This document shows, piece after piece, positions 1-7,039 of a stretch of DNA of 27,869 nt. The notes beneath the pieces are model-generated. The model was given only the letters and a program-made list of their open reading frames with translations. It searched no databases and was not told the DNA's origin. Within the stretch, counting starts at the first letter, position 1. Each line of letters opens with the position of its first letter. Both the position numbers and the translations under genes were made by a program. This stretch comes from a virus, in the IMG/VR virus record IMGVR_UViG_3300030419_000454, positions 1-27,869 of that record. One strand, 5' to 3'.

Positions 1-2
1 TG

Positions 3-983
3 CCTGACGAGTTCAAAGACGCTAACGATGTACTCAAAGAGAATAAACATTCGGTATATACGACAGCGTGGTGGGCAGCTAAGACTTATACACCTTCGGG
101 TGTATATAACCTGTCGGATAAGCGTGAAGATTATCACGATAGACCTCGTAAAGAATCCCTGCCTTTTCCTTGGGAGGGACTTAACAATAAGATCTATGGA
201 CTACGACAAGGTGAATTGATTACCTTCACAGGTGGAACAGGGCTTGGTAAGTCAAGTGTGACGAGAGAACTTAGTCACTGGTTAGTCACACAGACTGAAG
301 ATAACGTAGGTATTATTGCCCTTGAGGAAGATTGGCACAGAACAGTGGATGGTATTTTATCTATTGAAGCGAACGCTAAGTTGCATATTGAACAAGAGCG
401 TGAGATGTTCTCGAAAGATGACCTTAATGTGCTGTATGATAAAGTGTTTATGGGCAAGAACAAAGATCGTGTATGGATTCATTCACATTTAGGACTACAT
501 AATATTGACGAGCTGTTTAGTAAGCTACGTTTTATGATTGTAGGTTGTGGTTGTAAGTGGATAATTCTAGATCATTTACACATGCTTGTGTTGTCTATGG
601 TCGATGGAGATGAACGTCAAGGTATTGATCATATTATGGGTAGGCTTAGAGAACTTGTAGAAGAGACTCATGCAGGACTGATTCTTGTATCACATCTACG
701 TAGAGTGGATGGTAATCGAGGTCACGAGAATGGTATTGAGACAAGCCTATCTCACTTGAGAGGCTCTCAGAGTATAGCGCAAGTGAGTGATACTGTTTGT
801 TCTATCGAAAGGGATCAGCAAGCTGACTGTCCTATCACAGCTAATACCAGTAAGATACGTGTGCTGAAGTGTCGCTATTCTGGTGACGTAGGATTAGCTA
901 CAAGTTTGCTATATGATAAGGTAACTGGTAGGTTATCTGAAGTAGAGATGGATACAGATGAGTTGACAGGAGAAACTCTATGA
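3..983 (+). CDS. T7 gp4-like primase-helicase, C-terminal helicase part (5' partial)
   Basis: The frame is open from the left edge of the window to the TGA at 981-983, so the gene begins outside. A TTG at 216 looks like a start but lies inside the conserved helicase core and is not one. The 326 visible residues show a linker like that between primase and helicase in T7 gp4 (PDEFKDANDVL), then EGLNNKIYGLRQGELITFTG, a Walker A motif GGTGLGKSS and a Walker B segment WIILDHLHML. A later SHLRR motif fits the RecA-like DnaB/gp4 helicase fold. The family forms a hexameric ring that unwinds DNA at the phage fork using NTP. Any primase domain would be upstream and is not seen. The stop overlaps the polymerase start as ATGA, which suggests coupled translation of helicase and polymerase. 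Confidence 0.9.
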   Translation, partial: PDEFKDANDVLKENKHSVYTTAWWAAKTYTPSGVYNLSDKREDYHDRPRKESLPFPWEGLNNKIYGLRQGELITFTGGTGLGKSSVTRELSHWLVTQTEDNVGIIALEEDWHRTVDGILSIEANAKLHIEQEREMFSKDDLNVLYDKVFMGKNKDRVWIHSHLGLHNIDELFSKLRFMIVGCGCKWIILDHLHMLVLSMVDGDERQGIDHIMGRLRELVEETHAGLILVSHLRRVDGNRGHENGIETSLSHLRGSQSIAQVSDTVCSIERDQQADCPITANTSKIRVLKCRYSGDVGLATSLLYDKVTGRLSEVEMDTDELTGETL

Positions 984-2731
984 AGTCTTTAGTCTTTGAC
1001 ATTGAAGCGAATGATATAGATGCTACAAAGATCTGGTGTCTAGCAGCAGTTGATGTAGATACTAATCAACAGTATTCCTATGGGCCTAGTCAGCTTGATG
1101 AAGCCTGGGAGCTATTGAAATCTTATGATAGATTGATAGGACATAATATTATTGGTTATGATATACCAGTAATAAAGAAGTTAGCTGGTGTTGATCTCTC
1201 TGATAAGACTGTACTTGATACACTTGTACTGTCTCGTCTGTTTAATCCAGTGCGTGAAGGTAATCATGGGCTTGAGAGTTGGGGCTATAGATTGAATACT
1301 CCTAAGGGAGACTTTGAAGACTTTGATAGTTTTAGTACAGAGATGCTAGACTATTGTGAACGAGATGTTCTATTGAATGCTAAAGTCTTTCATGCGTTGC
1401 GGCAAGAAGCAAAAGGATTCAGTAAGAAGTCGGTTGCTTTGGAAACAGAAGTTGCCCACATCCTGCACGAACAACGTGAGCGTGGGTTCTTGTTTGATGT
1501 TGAAGCTGCTTCAAAGTTATTGGCTAAATTACAAGAACGTCTATCTCAAGTAGAAGCAGATGTTCAAGAAGATTTTAAATCCAAGATAGAAGTGATAAAC
1601 ATCTATCCTTTCAGAACTAAGACAGGCTCTATATCAAAAATGGGTTGTGTTAGTCCCGAAAAGAAAGTACGTTTAACTGATGAAGAGTATCAACAGTTTC
1701 AAGAAGGAACTAAAGTTATTGTACGTACCAATGAAAAGGAATTTAATCTAGGTAGCCGTAAACAAATAGGAGAATACCTACAAGAATACGGCTGGGTTCC
1801 TGATAAGTTTACACCCACCGGGCAGCCTATTGTAGATGAAGGAATATTAAATAAGATTAAGGATATTCCACAGGCTCAAATGATTGCTGAGTATCTGATG
1901 TTGCAAAAGCGTATAGCTCAGATTAATTCCTGGTTTAAAAATCTCAAAGAAGACAATCGAGTACACGGTTTTGTTAATCCGAATGGTACAATTACTGGAC
2001 GGATGACACACAGAGATCCTAACCTAGCTCAAGTACCTAGCACGAAGTCAACCTATGGTTCTGAATGCAGGGCTTGTTGGATTGTACCTGATGGATATAA
2101 ACTTGTGGGCATTGATGCGAGTGGGCTAGAGCTACGCATGTTGGCACACTACATAGACAGTGAGGACTTTACAAATGAAATTCTCGATGGAGACATACAC
2201 ACCTCTAATCAAAAAGTTGCAAAACTTGAATCAAGAAATCAGGCGAAACATTGTATCTATGCCATCATCTACGGAGCAGGAGATCTTAAACTTGGTCAAG
2301 TGGTCGGAGGAAGTGCAAGAGATGGTAAAAGAATTAGACAATCTATTGCTCGTAATATCCCATCATTTGAGGATCTTAGAAATCGAGTGCAAGGAGCAGC
2401 TCGAAAAGGTTACATCAAAGGATTAGATGGTAGAAAGGTTACTATTCGTAGTGAACATGCTGCTTTAAATTCTTTGTTGCAATCGGCTGGTTCAATTGTG
2501 ATGAAGGAAGCTTTGGTGTTGTTCAACAGGATTATAAAAGAAAAAGGACTTGATGCTCACTTTGTCGGCAACATACATGATGAGTGGCAGCTTGAAGTAA
2601 GAGAGGATCTGGCAGAACAAGTAGGCCAGTTAGGTGTCCAGGCTATTGAAGAGGCTGGTAAAACATTACAACTTAAATGTCCATTAACAGGAGAATACAA
2701 TGTGGGGATTAACTGGAGTGAAACACACTGA
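980..2731 (+). CDS. family A DNA polymerase with 3'-5' exonuclease, T7 gp5-like
   Basis: This 583-residue replicative polymerase has an N-terminal proofreading domain. Exo I is DIEA (D7, E9), Exo II is HNIIGYD (D61) and Exo III is YCERD (Y125, D129), so all catalytic acids are present. The polymerase domain has motif A GIDASGLELR (D379), motif B running from R419 through K423 and Y427 to Y431-G432, and motif C HDE (533-535). The strings NPNGTITGRMTHRDPNLAQVP and GLDGRKV are close to T7 gp5. The roughly 60 residues between the first thumb helices and FNLGSR correspond to the region holding the thioredoxin-binding loop in T7 and look shorter. Y427 occupies the position of E. coli Pol I Phe762 and T7 Tyr526. 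It overlaps the helicase gene by four bases and is part of the replication operon. It is shorter than T7 gp5 (704 residues). Confidence 0.97.
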   Translation: MKSLVFDIEANDIDATKIWCLAAVDVDTNQQYSYGPSQLDEAWELLKSYDRLIGHNIIGYDIPVIKKLAGVDLSDKTVLDTLVLSRLFNPVREGNHGLESWGYRLNTPKGDFEDFDSFSTEMLDYCERDVLLNAKVFHALRQEAKGFSKKSVALETEVAHILHEQRERGFLFDVEAASKLLAKLQERLSQVEADVQEDFKSKIEVINIYPFRTKTGSISKMGCVSPEKKVRLTDEEYQQFQEGTKVIVRTNEKEFNLGSRKQIGEYLQEYGWVPDKFTPTGQPIVDEGILNKIKDIPQAQMIAEYLMLQKRIAQINSWFKNLKEDNRVHGFVNPNGTITGRMTHRDPNLAQVPSTKSTYGSECRACWIVPDGYKLVGIDASGLELRMLAHYIDSEDFTNEILDGDIHTSNQKVAKLESRNQAKHCIYAIIYGAGDLKLGQVVGGSARDGKRIRQSIARNIPSFEDLRNRVQGAARKGYIKGLDGRKVTIRSEHAALNSLLQSAGSIVMKEALVLFNRIIKEKGLDAHFVGNIHDEWQLEVREDLAEQVGQLGVQAIEEAGKTLQLKCPLTGEYNVGINWSETH

Positions 2732-2732
2732 C

Positions 2733-3047
2733 ATGAAACAACAAAGCATTTTTGATGATATAAGTCCACATAAATTACACAGAAAAGATGATCCTGAAAC
2801 AAGTAAGGAAGCAGCTCGTACTACTCCTTTGTCTAAAAGGAGAGCTTTTGTTTTAAATTTAATTGAAGAAGCAGGAGCAAGGGGAGTAACTATTAGAGAG
2901 ATGACTAAACGCTTTCCTGAGATGCCCTCTAGTTCAATAACTTCTAGGCCAAACGAACTAGAAAAATTAGGCTTTATCTTTTATGCAGGAGACAAACGAG
3001 ATGGATCAAGAGTTATCAGACATATTGATTATAAAAAAGAAGTGTAG
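2733..3047 (+). CDS. small winged-helix-like putative DNA-binding protein
   Basis: This 104-residue protein has a middle region ([15 protein letters not shown], then [20 protein letters not shown]) that reads as a winged helix-turn-helix: helix, recognition helix and beta wing with basic residues. The N-terminus, SIFDDIS followed by a DPETSKEAA stretch, is a pattern I associate with small phage HTH proteins. I chose ATG 2733, one base after the polymerase stop. An in-frame ATG at 2700 has a GGAG six bases upstream but would add eleven residues overlapping the polymerase C-terminus, and that SD also encodes polymerase sequence, so it may be coincidental. It could regulate phage genes or assist replication; no specific function is recognised. 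Confidence 0.75.
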   Translation: MKQQSIFDDISPHKLHRKDDPETSKEAARTTPLSKRRAFVLNLIEEAGARGVTIREMTKRFPEMPSSSITSRPNELEKLGFIFYAGDKRDGSRVIRHIDYKKEV

Positions 3048-3049
3048 TT

Positions 3050-3517
3050 ATGTCGGAAACAACTGGTCGGAAACTCACTGAGCAATCTGAATTATTTGGA
3101 GAGCTTGAAGAACAACGTATACCAGGCGTAGAGTATCGTAAGTGTATTAAGTGTTTACAAGAACTACCTATTGATGTGTTTTCTTTTCACGATAATAAAG
3201 GTGGTTATCGAAGAACAGAATGCAGATCATGTTCAAATGAACTTGAAAGAATTAGAAAAGAACTGCGTTCTAAAACCGAACCTGCAAAAGAAGATCATCG
3301 TTGCCCTATATGTCTGATGGATAAAGATGAAGCAGAAGGTATTAAACACAATGGAAAACAATATGGAACGTGGGTACTTGACCATGACCATATAACAAAT
3401 ACTTTCAGAGGTTGGCTTTGCCAAAAATGTAATAGAGCTTTAGGTAACTTTAATGATAGTATAGAAAGATTAGAAAGAGCTGTCCAATACTTGAGGAAAC
3501 ATAATGAAAAATCTTAG
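3050..3517 (+). CDS. recombination endonuclease VII-type HNH nuclease
   Basis: This 155-residue protein has two zinc-ligand sets. C32/C35 pair with C58/C61 (KCIKC and CRSC), and C85/C88 pair with C124/C127 (CPIC and CQKC). The second set flanks the catalytic DHDH at 111-114, followed by [16 protein letters not shown]. This is the signature of the phage T4 endonuclease VII family, which cleaves branched DNA including Holliday junctions. The C-terminal helix [14 protein letters not shown] is also typical. An extra N-terminal zinc ribbon (residues 30-62) precedes the nuclease core. It lies three bases after the winged-helix gene and overlaps the next nuclease gene by 14 bases. The likely role is resolving branched replication or recombination intermediates before packaging. 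Confidence 0.92.
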   Translation: MSETTGRKLTEQSELFGELEEQRIPGVEYRKCIKCLQELPIDVFSFHDNKGGYRRTECRSCSNELERIRKELRSKTEPAKEDHRCPICLMDKDEAEGIKHNGKQYGTWVLDHDHITNTFRGWLCQKCNRALGNFNDSIERLERAVQYLRKHNEKS

Positions 3518-4364
3518 CACATTAGTTAAAGACATTTATGCAGCTTTGAATCCTTTAACCAAGGGCGAAGCCATAGCAATTACAGATGAACAGATTGATG
3601 AGTTCGGAGAGTCAATTAAAAATGCATTAAGACAATGGGCTAGACCGGGAGAACGTAATAGTCAGTTCAATCTACGCATGTCTAACATAGGAAGACCAGC
3701 TAGGTTCTTATGGTTCGACAGACGAAGCAGCTCTGAAGATAATACAATGCTTGAAAGCACTATGATTAAGTTTCTTTATGGACATATGTTAGAAGAAATA
3801 CTTATCCTGTTTGCCAAGTTATCAGGACACACAGTAACTGATGAGCAGAAACAAGTAGAAGTTTCAGGTGTGCAAGGACATATCGACTGTAAAGTTGATG
3901 GTGAAGTAGTAGATATAAAGACTGCTTCTAACTATGCCTATAAAAAATTCAGTGAACAGACACTACGAGATGATGATCCTTTTGGATACATTGCTCAATT
4001 GTCTGGCTATGAAGAAGCAGAAGGTACAACAGAAGGTGGCTTTCTTGTTATCAATAAAGAGACAGGACAATTATGCTTGTATCAACCAGGAGAACTTGAT
4101 AAAATTAATGTCAAGTCTAAAATTGATAGCTTGAAAAAAGCTATTGATTCAGATGAAAAGCCCCCTCTTTGTTATCAACCAGTTCCCGAAGGTAAAAAAG
4201 GAAACATGAAGCTACATAGGAATTGTACTTACTGTAACTTTAAATTTGATTGCTTTGAAGATGCTAACAATGGTAAAGGCTTAAGAGTTTTTCAATATGC
4301 TAAAGGCCCAATGTATTTAACTCGTGTAACAGCTCCCCCAAAAGTGCAAGAGATTACCCCATGA
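3504..4364 (+). CDS. PD-(D/E)XK nuclease with C-terminal Cys cluster (Cas4/RecB-like exonuclease)
   Basis: This 286-residue protein has the nuclease motif [19 protein letters not shown]128 and D137-x-K139 are the metal-binding and catalytic residues of the PD-(D/E)XK fold. H94 in YGHMLEE is a plausible upstream conserved histidine as in RecB/Cas4-like nucleases, and a QLSGYEEA helix follows the core. Near the C-terminus C241, C244 and C250 form CxxC-x5-C, with C223 as a possible fourth ligand. That arrangement resembles the Fe-S cluster of AddB/Cas4-type nucleases, though I cannot prove metal content. ATG 3504 has a GAGG seven bases upstream and lies inside the end of the endonuclease VII gene. 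By position it would take the role of T7 gp6 exonuclease, in host DNA breakdown and recombination. Confidence 0.85.
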   Translation: MKNLSTLVKDIYAALNPLTKGEAIAITDEQIDEFGESIKNALRQWARPGERNSQFNLRMSNIGRPARFLWFDRRSSSEDNTMLESTMIKFLYGHMLEEILILFAKLSGHTVTDEQKQVEVSGVQGHIDCKVDGEVVDIKTASNYAYKKFSEQTLRDDDPFGYIAQLSGYEEAEGTTEGGFLVINKETGQLCLYQPGELDKINVKSKIDSLKKAIDSDEKPPLCYQPVPEGKKGNMKLHRNCTYCNFKFDCFEDANNGKGLRVFQYAKGPMYLTRVTAPPKVQEITP

Positions 4365-4654
4365 ATAGTAAGAAGATGAAAAAGATTCGGAAGCAAGCGT
4401 TAGTTATCCTTAAAGAATGGTTGCTAACACTTGTTTCTGATGAAGAAAAAGAACAAATTACTGATGACAGACTACCTTATTTACTTCCTAAACAAACACA
4501 TATTAGACATGATTCTACTGTCTATCTTAGTGCTTTCTCTTTTAAATGGACAATTAAAAAACTAAAACATTTAGTTGCTCAAAATCCTTCACGTTCTATA
4601 GAAACCTATACCTATGAAAAAGATATTGAACCCCACGTTGTTACAGTTAGATGA
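4361..4654 (+). CDS. hypothetical protein, 97 residues
   Basis: I do not recognise this protein. It is a 97-residue basic, mostly helical protein without signal peptide or membrane segment. The N-terminus is lysine-rich ([13 protein letters not shown]) and leads into an apparent helix with ILKEWLLTLVSDEEKEQI. The end TYEKDIEPHVVTVR looks like a beta strand. Its ATG overlaps the stop of the nuclease gene as ATGA, so it is translationally coupled inside the replication operon. Its last 41 bases overlap the next small gene in another frame. A role as an accessory factor for neighbouring nucleases is possible but unsupported. Confidence 0.7.
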   Translation: MNSKKMKKIRKQALVILKEWLLTLVSDEEKEQITDDRLPYLLPKQTHIRHDSTVYLSAFSFKWTIKKLKHLVAQNPSRSIETYTYEKDIEPHVVTVR

Positions 4655-4814
4655 TAAAGATCAAACCTTACCTATAGGTATATTTTTAATTATATTAGGT
4701 AAGGCATTGTATGACCATGAAGGAGATATTGAAATTATAGGTGAAGATATTCTTGTTCACTTATATAATTTATTGCTAGATGAACTTGAAGAAAGACAAG
4801 GAACATTACATTGA
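4614..4814 (+). CDS. hypothetical acidic protein, 66 residues
   Basis: This is a 66-residue acidic product. A hydrophobic stretch (IGIFLIILGKALY) is followed by an acidic helical tail (LYNLLLDELEERQ). I do not recognise it. The start at 4614 lies 41 bases inside the previous gene and has no clear Shine-Dalgarno, so the start is uncertain. The stop overlaps the TTG start of the endonuclease I gene as TTGA, the kind of junction seen across this operon. That supports a real gene here, since otherwise a gap of about 150 bases would separate two tightly packed genes. Confidence 0.55.
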   Translation: MKKILNPTLLQLDDKDQTLPIGIFLIILGKALYDHEGDIEIIGEDILVHLYNLLLDELEERQGTLH

Positions 4815-5299
4815 AAAGATTTCATAGAAAGAAAAGACCTATTGATAAAGCTCCTGTCGAGGGATATGATTCTAATTGGGAGTATGAACTACACATGGGT
4901 TTGCTTAAATCCTGGACACACCATGAAGGAAAGATTCCATATATTGTAGAGCATATGTACCATCCAGACTTTGTGTTAGAAGTTAATGGACAGACAATTT
5001 TACTTGAAGCTAAAGGACGCTTCTGGGACTATGCAGAATACAGCAAGTACATCTGGATAAATAAAGTACTTCCAGATCAAACAGAACTTGTGTTCTTGTT
5101 TGCTAATCCTTCTGCACCTATGCCTCAAGCTAAACGCAGAAAAGATGGTACTAAACGCAGTCATGCTGAATGGGCAGAGTCACATGGATTCAGATGGTTT
5201 TCTGAAGAAAGTCTACCTGATATTTGGATAGATAAACGCTACCGTAACAGTAAAGAATTTAAAGAAGTCTCTCAAAACAACTTAAAGGAAATGGAATGA
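4811..5299 (+). CDS. endonuclease I, T7 gp3-like Holliday-junction resolvase
   Basis: This 162-residue protein matches the phage T7 endonuclease I family. SNWEYELH supplies the N-terminal glutamate (E24 or E26), YHPDFVL gives D53, and LLEAKGRF gives E66 and K68. These correspond to T7 E20, D55, E65 and K67. The family is a domain-swapped dimer that resolves four-way junctions and, in T7, helps break down host DNA. The start is TTG at 4811, with AAGGA about seven bases upstream and a TTGA overlap with the previous stop. No ATG gives a complete domain. The C-terminus is longer than the catalytic core and ends in a charged helix. It is the second junction-cleaving nuclease in this operon, next to the endonuclease VII homologue. 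Confidence 0.93.
   Translation: MKRFHRKKRPIDKAPVEGYDSNWEYELHMGLLKSWTHHEGKIPYIVEHMYHPDFVLEVNGQTILLEAKGRFWDYAEYSKYIWINKVLPDQTELVFLFANPSAPMPQAKRRKDGTKRSHAEWAESHGFRWFSEESLPDIWIDKRYRNSKEFKEVSQNNLKEME
5284..5289 (+). promoter_or_regulatory. ribosome-binding site AAAGGA for the 28-residue peptide gene
   Basis: AAAGGA ends six bases before ATG 5296. It lies inside the end of the endonuclease I gene and is the main evidence, together with ATGA overlaps on both sides, that the very short gene at 5296-5382 is translated. Confidence 0.6.
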
Positions 5300-5382
5300 A
5301 ATCACATAATAAAATGGCAATAGGAATAACTCTTATAGGTTTGTGTATATGGTTAATGTCTATATTGGTGACAAGCATATGA
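5296..5382 (+). CDS. 28-residue single-pass membrane peptide
   Basis: This tiny gene encodes a basic start (MKSHNK) followed by one hydrophobic span from about residue 7 to 28 (GITLIGLCIWLMSILV). It ends almost directly after the span, so it would sit in the inner membrane with little on the far side. The ATG overlaps the endonuclease I stop as ATGA, and its TGA overlaps the next ATG (5379) as ATGA, giving seamless coupling on both sides. A good ribosome-binding site lies at 5284-5289. No family is recognisable at this length. Possible roles are a membrane regulator or a holin-like helper, since a secreted cell wall hydrolase follows two genes later; this is inference. Confidence 0.65.
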   Translation: MKSHNKMAIGITLIGLCIWLMSILVTSI

Positions 5383-5756
5383 GTATTAATGAAGTAACAC
5401 CAAAAGAGTGGGACAGTTTAAAAGCTAAAGGGCCAGATAAACCAGAAGATTGTTTAATGTCAGCACAAAAACCAAAGACTATTACAGGTAGTTTATATCA
5501 CCCGGCTGATAGCATGTTAGATAAGCAAATGTTCCCTGAAGAAGATGTGGTAAATCATCCAGCTCATTACAATAAAGGGGGTGTAGAAGCGATAGACTAT
5601 ATCGAACAACAACTTTCCGAAGGCTTTAAATATTACTTAGTAGGCAACGTCTATAAATATCTCCATCGTTGGGAATACAAAGACGGCTTACAGGATTTAA
5701 AGAAAGCTCAGTGGTATCTCAACAGAATGATTTCAGATATTGAGGATACAACATGA
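5379..5756 (+). CDS. DUF3310 protein (T7 gp1.7-like region)
   Basis: I chose ATG 5379 rather than the upstream in-frame ATG 5343, because 5379 forms an ATGA overlap with the stop of the 28-residue gene and because the earlier start would translate through that gene. The product has 125 residues. The C-terminal half carries the DUF3310 signature: NHPAHYNKGGVEAIDYIEQ, then FKYYLVGNVYKYLHRWEYKDG and DLKKAQWYLNRMI. DUF3310 is found in many phage proteins, including the T7 gene 1.7 nucleotide kinase region, so homologues are often labelled nucleotide kinase. I see no P-loop here, so that activity is not shown. The N-terminal half (residues 1-60) is unlike anything I recognise. It lies in the nucleic-acid operon, which fits a role in nucleotide or DNA metabolism. 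Confidence 0.85.
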   Translation: MSINEVTPKEWDSLKAKGPDKPEDCLMSAQKPKTITGSLYHPADSMLDKQMFPEEDVVNHPAHYNKGGVEAIDYIEQQLSEGFKYYLVGNVYKYLHRWEYKDGLQDLKKAQWYLNRMISDIEDTT

Positions 5757-6220
5757 TAAAATTACTATGTACTTTATTATTAATATGTTCGGGCATATCT
5801 TTTGCAGACACAGAACAGGCAGAAATTAATTGCCTTGCTCAAACAATTTACTTTGAAGCTCGATCAGAACCAGTAGAAGGACAATATGCAGTAGGTTTGG
5901 TAGCTCTTAACAGAGTTCAAAGTCCACAGTTTCCTAGTACATTATGTGGTGTAACACAACAAGCGTGGCGAGATGAAAAAGGACAACCTATTAAATATAA
6001 GTGTCAGTTTAGTTTTTACTGTGATGGTGAACCAGAGCATGTTAAAGATGAAAAAGCCTGGATATTGGCTTGGACATTAGCTGAAGGATTAGTACGACAT
6101 ACTCCATCCAAAGATATAACTAATGGAGCGTTATACTACCATGCGAATTATGTAAGTCCGTATTGGGCTGTAGCGCAAACACAAACCGTACAAATAGATA
6201 CCCATATTTTTTACAAGTAA
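5753..6220 (+). CDS. secreted cell wall hydrolase, SleB/Hydrolase_2 family
   Basis: This 155-residue protein starts with a classical signal peptide (MIKLLCTLLLICSGISFA) with cleavage probably after A18, so it is exported by Sec. The mature part matches the SleB cell wall hydrolase domain: INCLAQTIYFEARSEP with the catalytic glutamate E35, GQYAVGLVALNRV, then CQFSFYCDG and ALYYHANYVSPYWA. The family cleaves peptidoglycan glycan strands. Its start overlaps the DUF3310 stop as ATGA. It sits in the replication operon and not with the other lysis genes on the minus strand, so it could be made earlier. Its export signal means it would not need a holin. C27, C65, C84 and C90 may form disulfides in the periplasm. 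Confidence 0.9.
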   Translation: MIKLLCTLLLICSGISFADTEQAEINCLAQTIYFEARSEPVEGQYAVGLVALNRVQSPQFPSTLCGVTQQAWRDEKGQPIKYKCQFSFYCDGEPEHVKDEKAWILAWTLAEGLVRHTPSKDITNGALYYHANYVSPYWAVAQTQTVQIDTHIFYK

Positions 6221-6238
6221 GAAGGTAAGGTAATAGCT

Positions 6239-6367
6239 ATGACAGATTATTACAATCGCAAAGATGAAAGGCGTAAGAAGTTCAACAAGAAAAAGAAAGA
6301 TACTTTCAAACATAACAATCACCATAAGGATAAGTTAAAAGATGAAACAAAGCACAACAGAAGGTAA
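6239..6367 (+). CDS. 42-residue very basic small protein
   Basis: ATG 6239 is preceded by TAAGG with an eight-base spacer. The product of 42 residues is almost only charged and polar: MTDYYNRKDERRKKFNKKKK, then a Lys/His/Asn/Asp-rich tail ending HNRR. Nearly half the residues are Lys, Arg or His, and there is no hydrophobic core. This looks like an intrinsically disordered nucleic-acid-binding peptide; low-complexity A-rich DNA could also give such an ORF by chance. It fills the gap between the SleB gene and the last plus-strand gene. No family is recognised. Confidence 0.5.
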   Translation: MTDYYNRKDERRKKFNKKKKDTFKHNNHHKDKLKDETKHNRR

Positions 6368-6398
6368 TCTAGCGTCCTTTAAAATCTTTGTAAATTCA

Positions 6399-6405
6399 AA
6401 GGGGG
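6399..6405 (+). promoter_or_regulatory. ribosome-binding site AAGGGGG that sets the start at 6411
   Basis: AAGGGGG lies five bases before ATG 6411. The upstream in-frame ATG at 6342 overlaps the basic 42-residue gene and has no such site, so 6411 is preferred as the start of the last plus-strand gene. Confidence 0.55.
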
Positions 6406-6410
6406 TAGTA

Positions 6411-6572
6411 ATGACAGAGTTTAGTATGCTTCCCCCTAAAGAAGCCAACAAAGTTTTTAAAGATGATGAGTTGCTTTTAATAAAGAAATTATTAACTGAA
6501 GCTGAAGTAAAACTTGGAGGGCTGCACGAATACTTAGAAAATGAACTAAGTAGTTTTGTACAGCCTACCTAG
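6411..6572 (+). CDS. hypothetical protein, 53 residues, last gene of the plus-strand unit
   Basis: The start at 6411 has a strong Shine-Dalgarno; an in-frame ATG at 6342 would give 76 residues. The 53-residue product MTEFSMLPPKEANKVFKDDE, continuing into LLLIKKLLTEAEVKLGG and a Glu-rich helix, looks like a short helical hairpin with no membrane span. I do not recognise it. Its TAG at 6570-6572 overlaps tail to tail by 8 bp with the stop of the minus-strand gene at 6565, so it closes the plus-strand transcription unit. Confidence 0.6.
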   Translation: MTEFSMLPPKEANKVFKDDELLLIKKLLTEAEVKLGGLHEYLENELSSFVQPT

Positions 6573-7038
6573 AATAGTTCATTAACACATTATAAAAACC
6601 ATATAAAATCGCAACACTTATTCCTATACCGATAAGTACAGCAATACCATCAAGGATTGAACGTCTTCTTCTTTTCTGTTTATAGACTAATCTTTCTCGT
6701 TTAGTTCTTATATCTTTACGCATCTGTATCATTTCACGATACGTTTCAATTCCATATACGACAACGATTAGATCTCGTATCTCCCTTTCTTGCTGTTCAA
6801 TCTTTTTCTTTACGATAATTGCATTCAGAGCTTCTTGTTCTACTGATCCTTTATCTAATAGTTTTCTAAATATAGGAGGCTTTTCAGATTCTCTTTGAGC
6901 TTCATTGATATCAGCTACATAGCCATACCATCTGCCTAGATGTTGAGCAACATCTTCAATTTCTCGCCCACGTTTTACAAGAGTCTGAACACCTTTAAAG
7001 GCAGTCGTAGCCATTGATAATAATGCAAGAGGCTCCAC
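6565..7038 (-). CDS. coiled-coil protein with C-terminal membrane anchor
   Basis: This 157-residue product starts at GTG 7038, with AAGGAG eight bases upstream. Residues 60-125 are strongly charged helix (EQQEREIRDL, MRKDIRTKRERL) and end in a KQKRRRRS cluster. A hydrophobic span follows at about 129-148 (GIAVLIGIGISVAILYGF). The arrangement suggests a tail-anchored inner-membrane protein with its coiled coil in the cytoplasm. It is the last gene of the minus-strand unit, after the lysis and accessory genes, which fits a role in lysis or in altering the host membrane. An i-spanin would have its membrane span at the N-terminus, so spanin is not supported. No family name is recognised. Confidence 0.75.
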   Translation of the reverse strand: MEPLALLSMATTAFKGVQTLVKRGREIEDVAQHLGRWYGYVADINEAQRESEKPPIFRKLLDKGSVEQEALNAIIVKKKIEQQEREIRDLIVVVYGIETYREMIQMRKDIRTKRERLVYKQKRRRRSILDGIAVLIGIGISVAILYGFYNVLMNYSR

Positions 7039-7039
7039 A

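Noticed and set aside
28-219. 63-residue plus-strand frame at the left edge
   Set aside because: It lies in another frame over the primase-helicase coding sequence, which is conserved there; its product has no recognisable features.
275-463. 62-residue minus-strand frame in the helicase gene
   Set aside because: Antisense to a conserved Walker-motif gene and isolated on that strand, so it is a chance frame.
2160-2426. 88-residue frame inside the polymerase gene
   Set aside because: It overlaps motif A to motif B of the polymerase in another frame; no ribosome-binding site or neighbour coupling.
4600-4660. Programmed frameshift joining the 97- and 66-residue products
   Set aside because: The overlap holds only five consecutive A residues and no proper slippery heptamer, and a plain overlapping-gene arrangement explains it.
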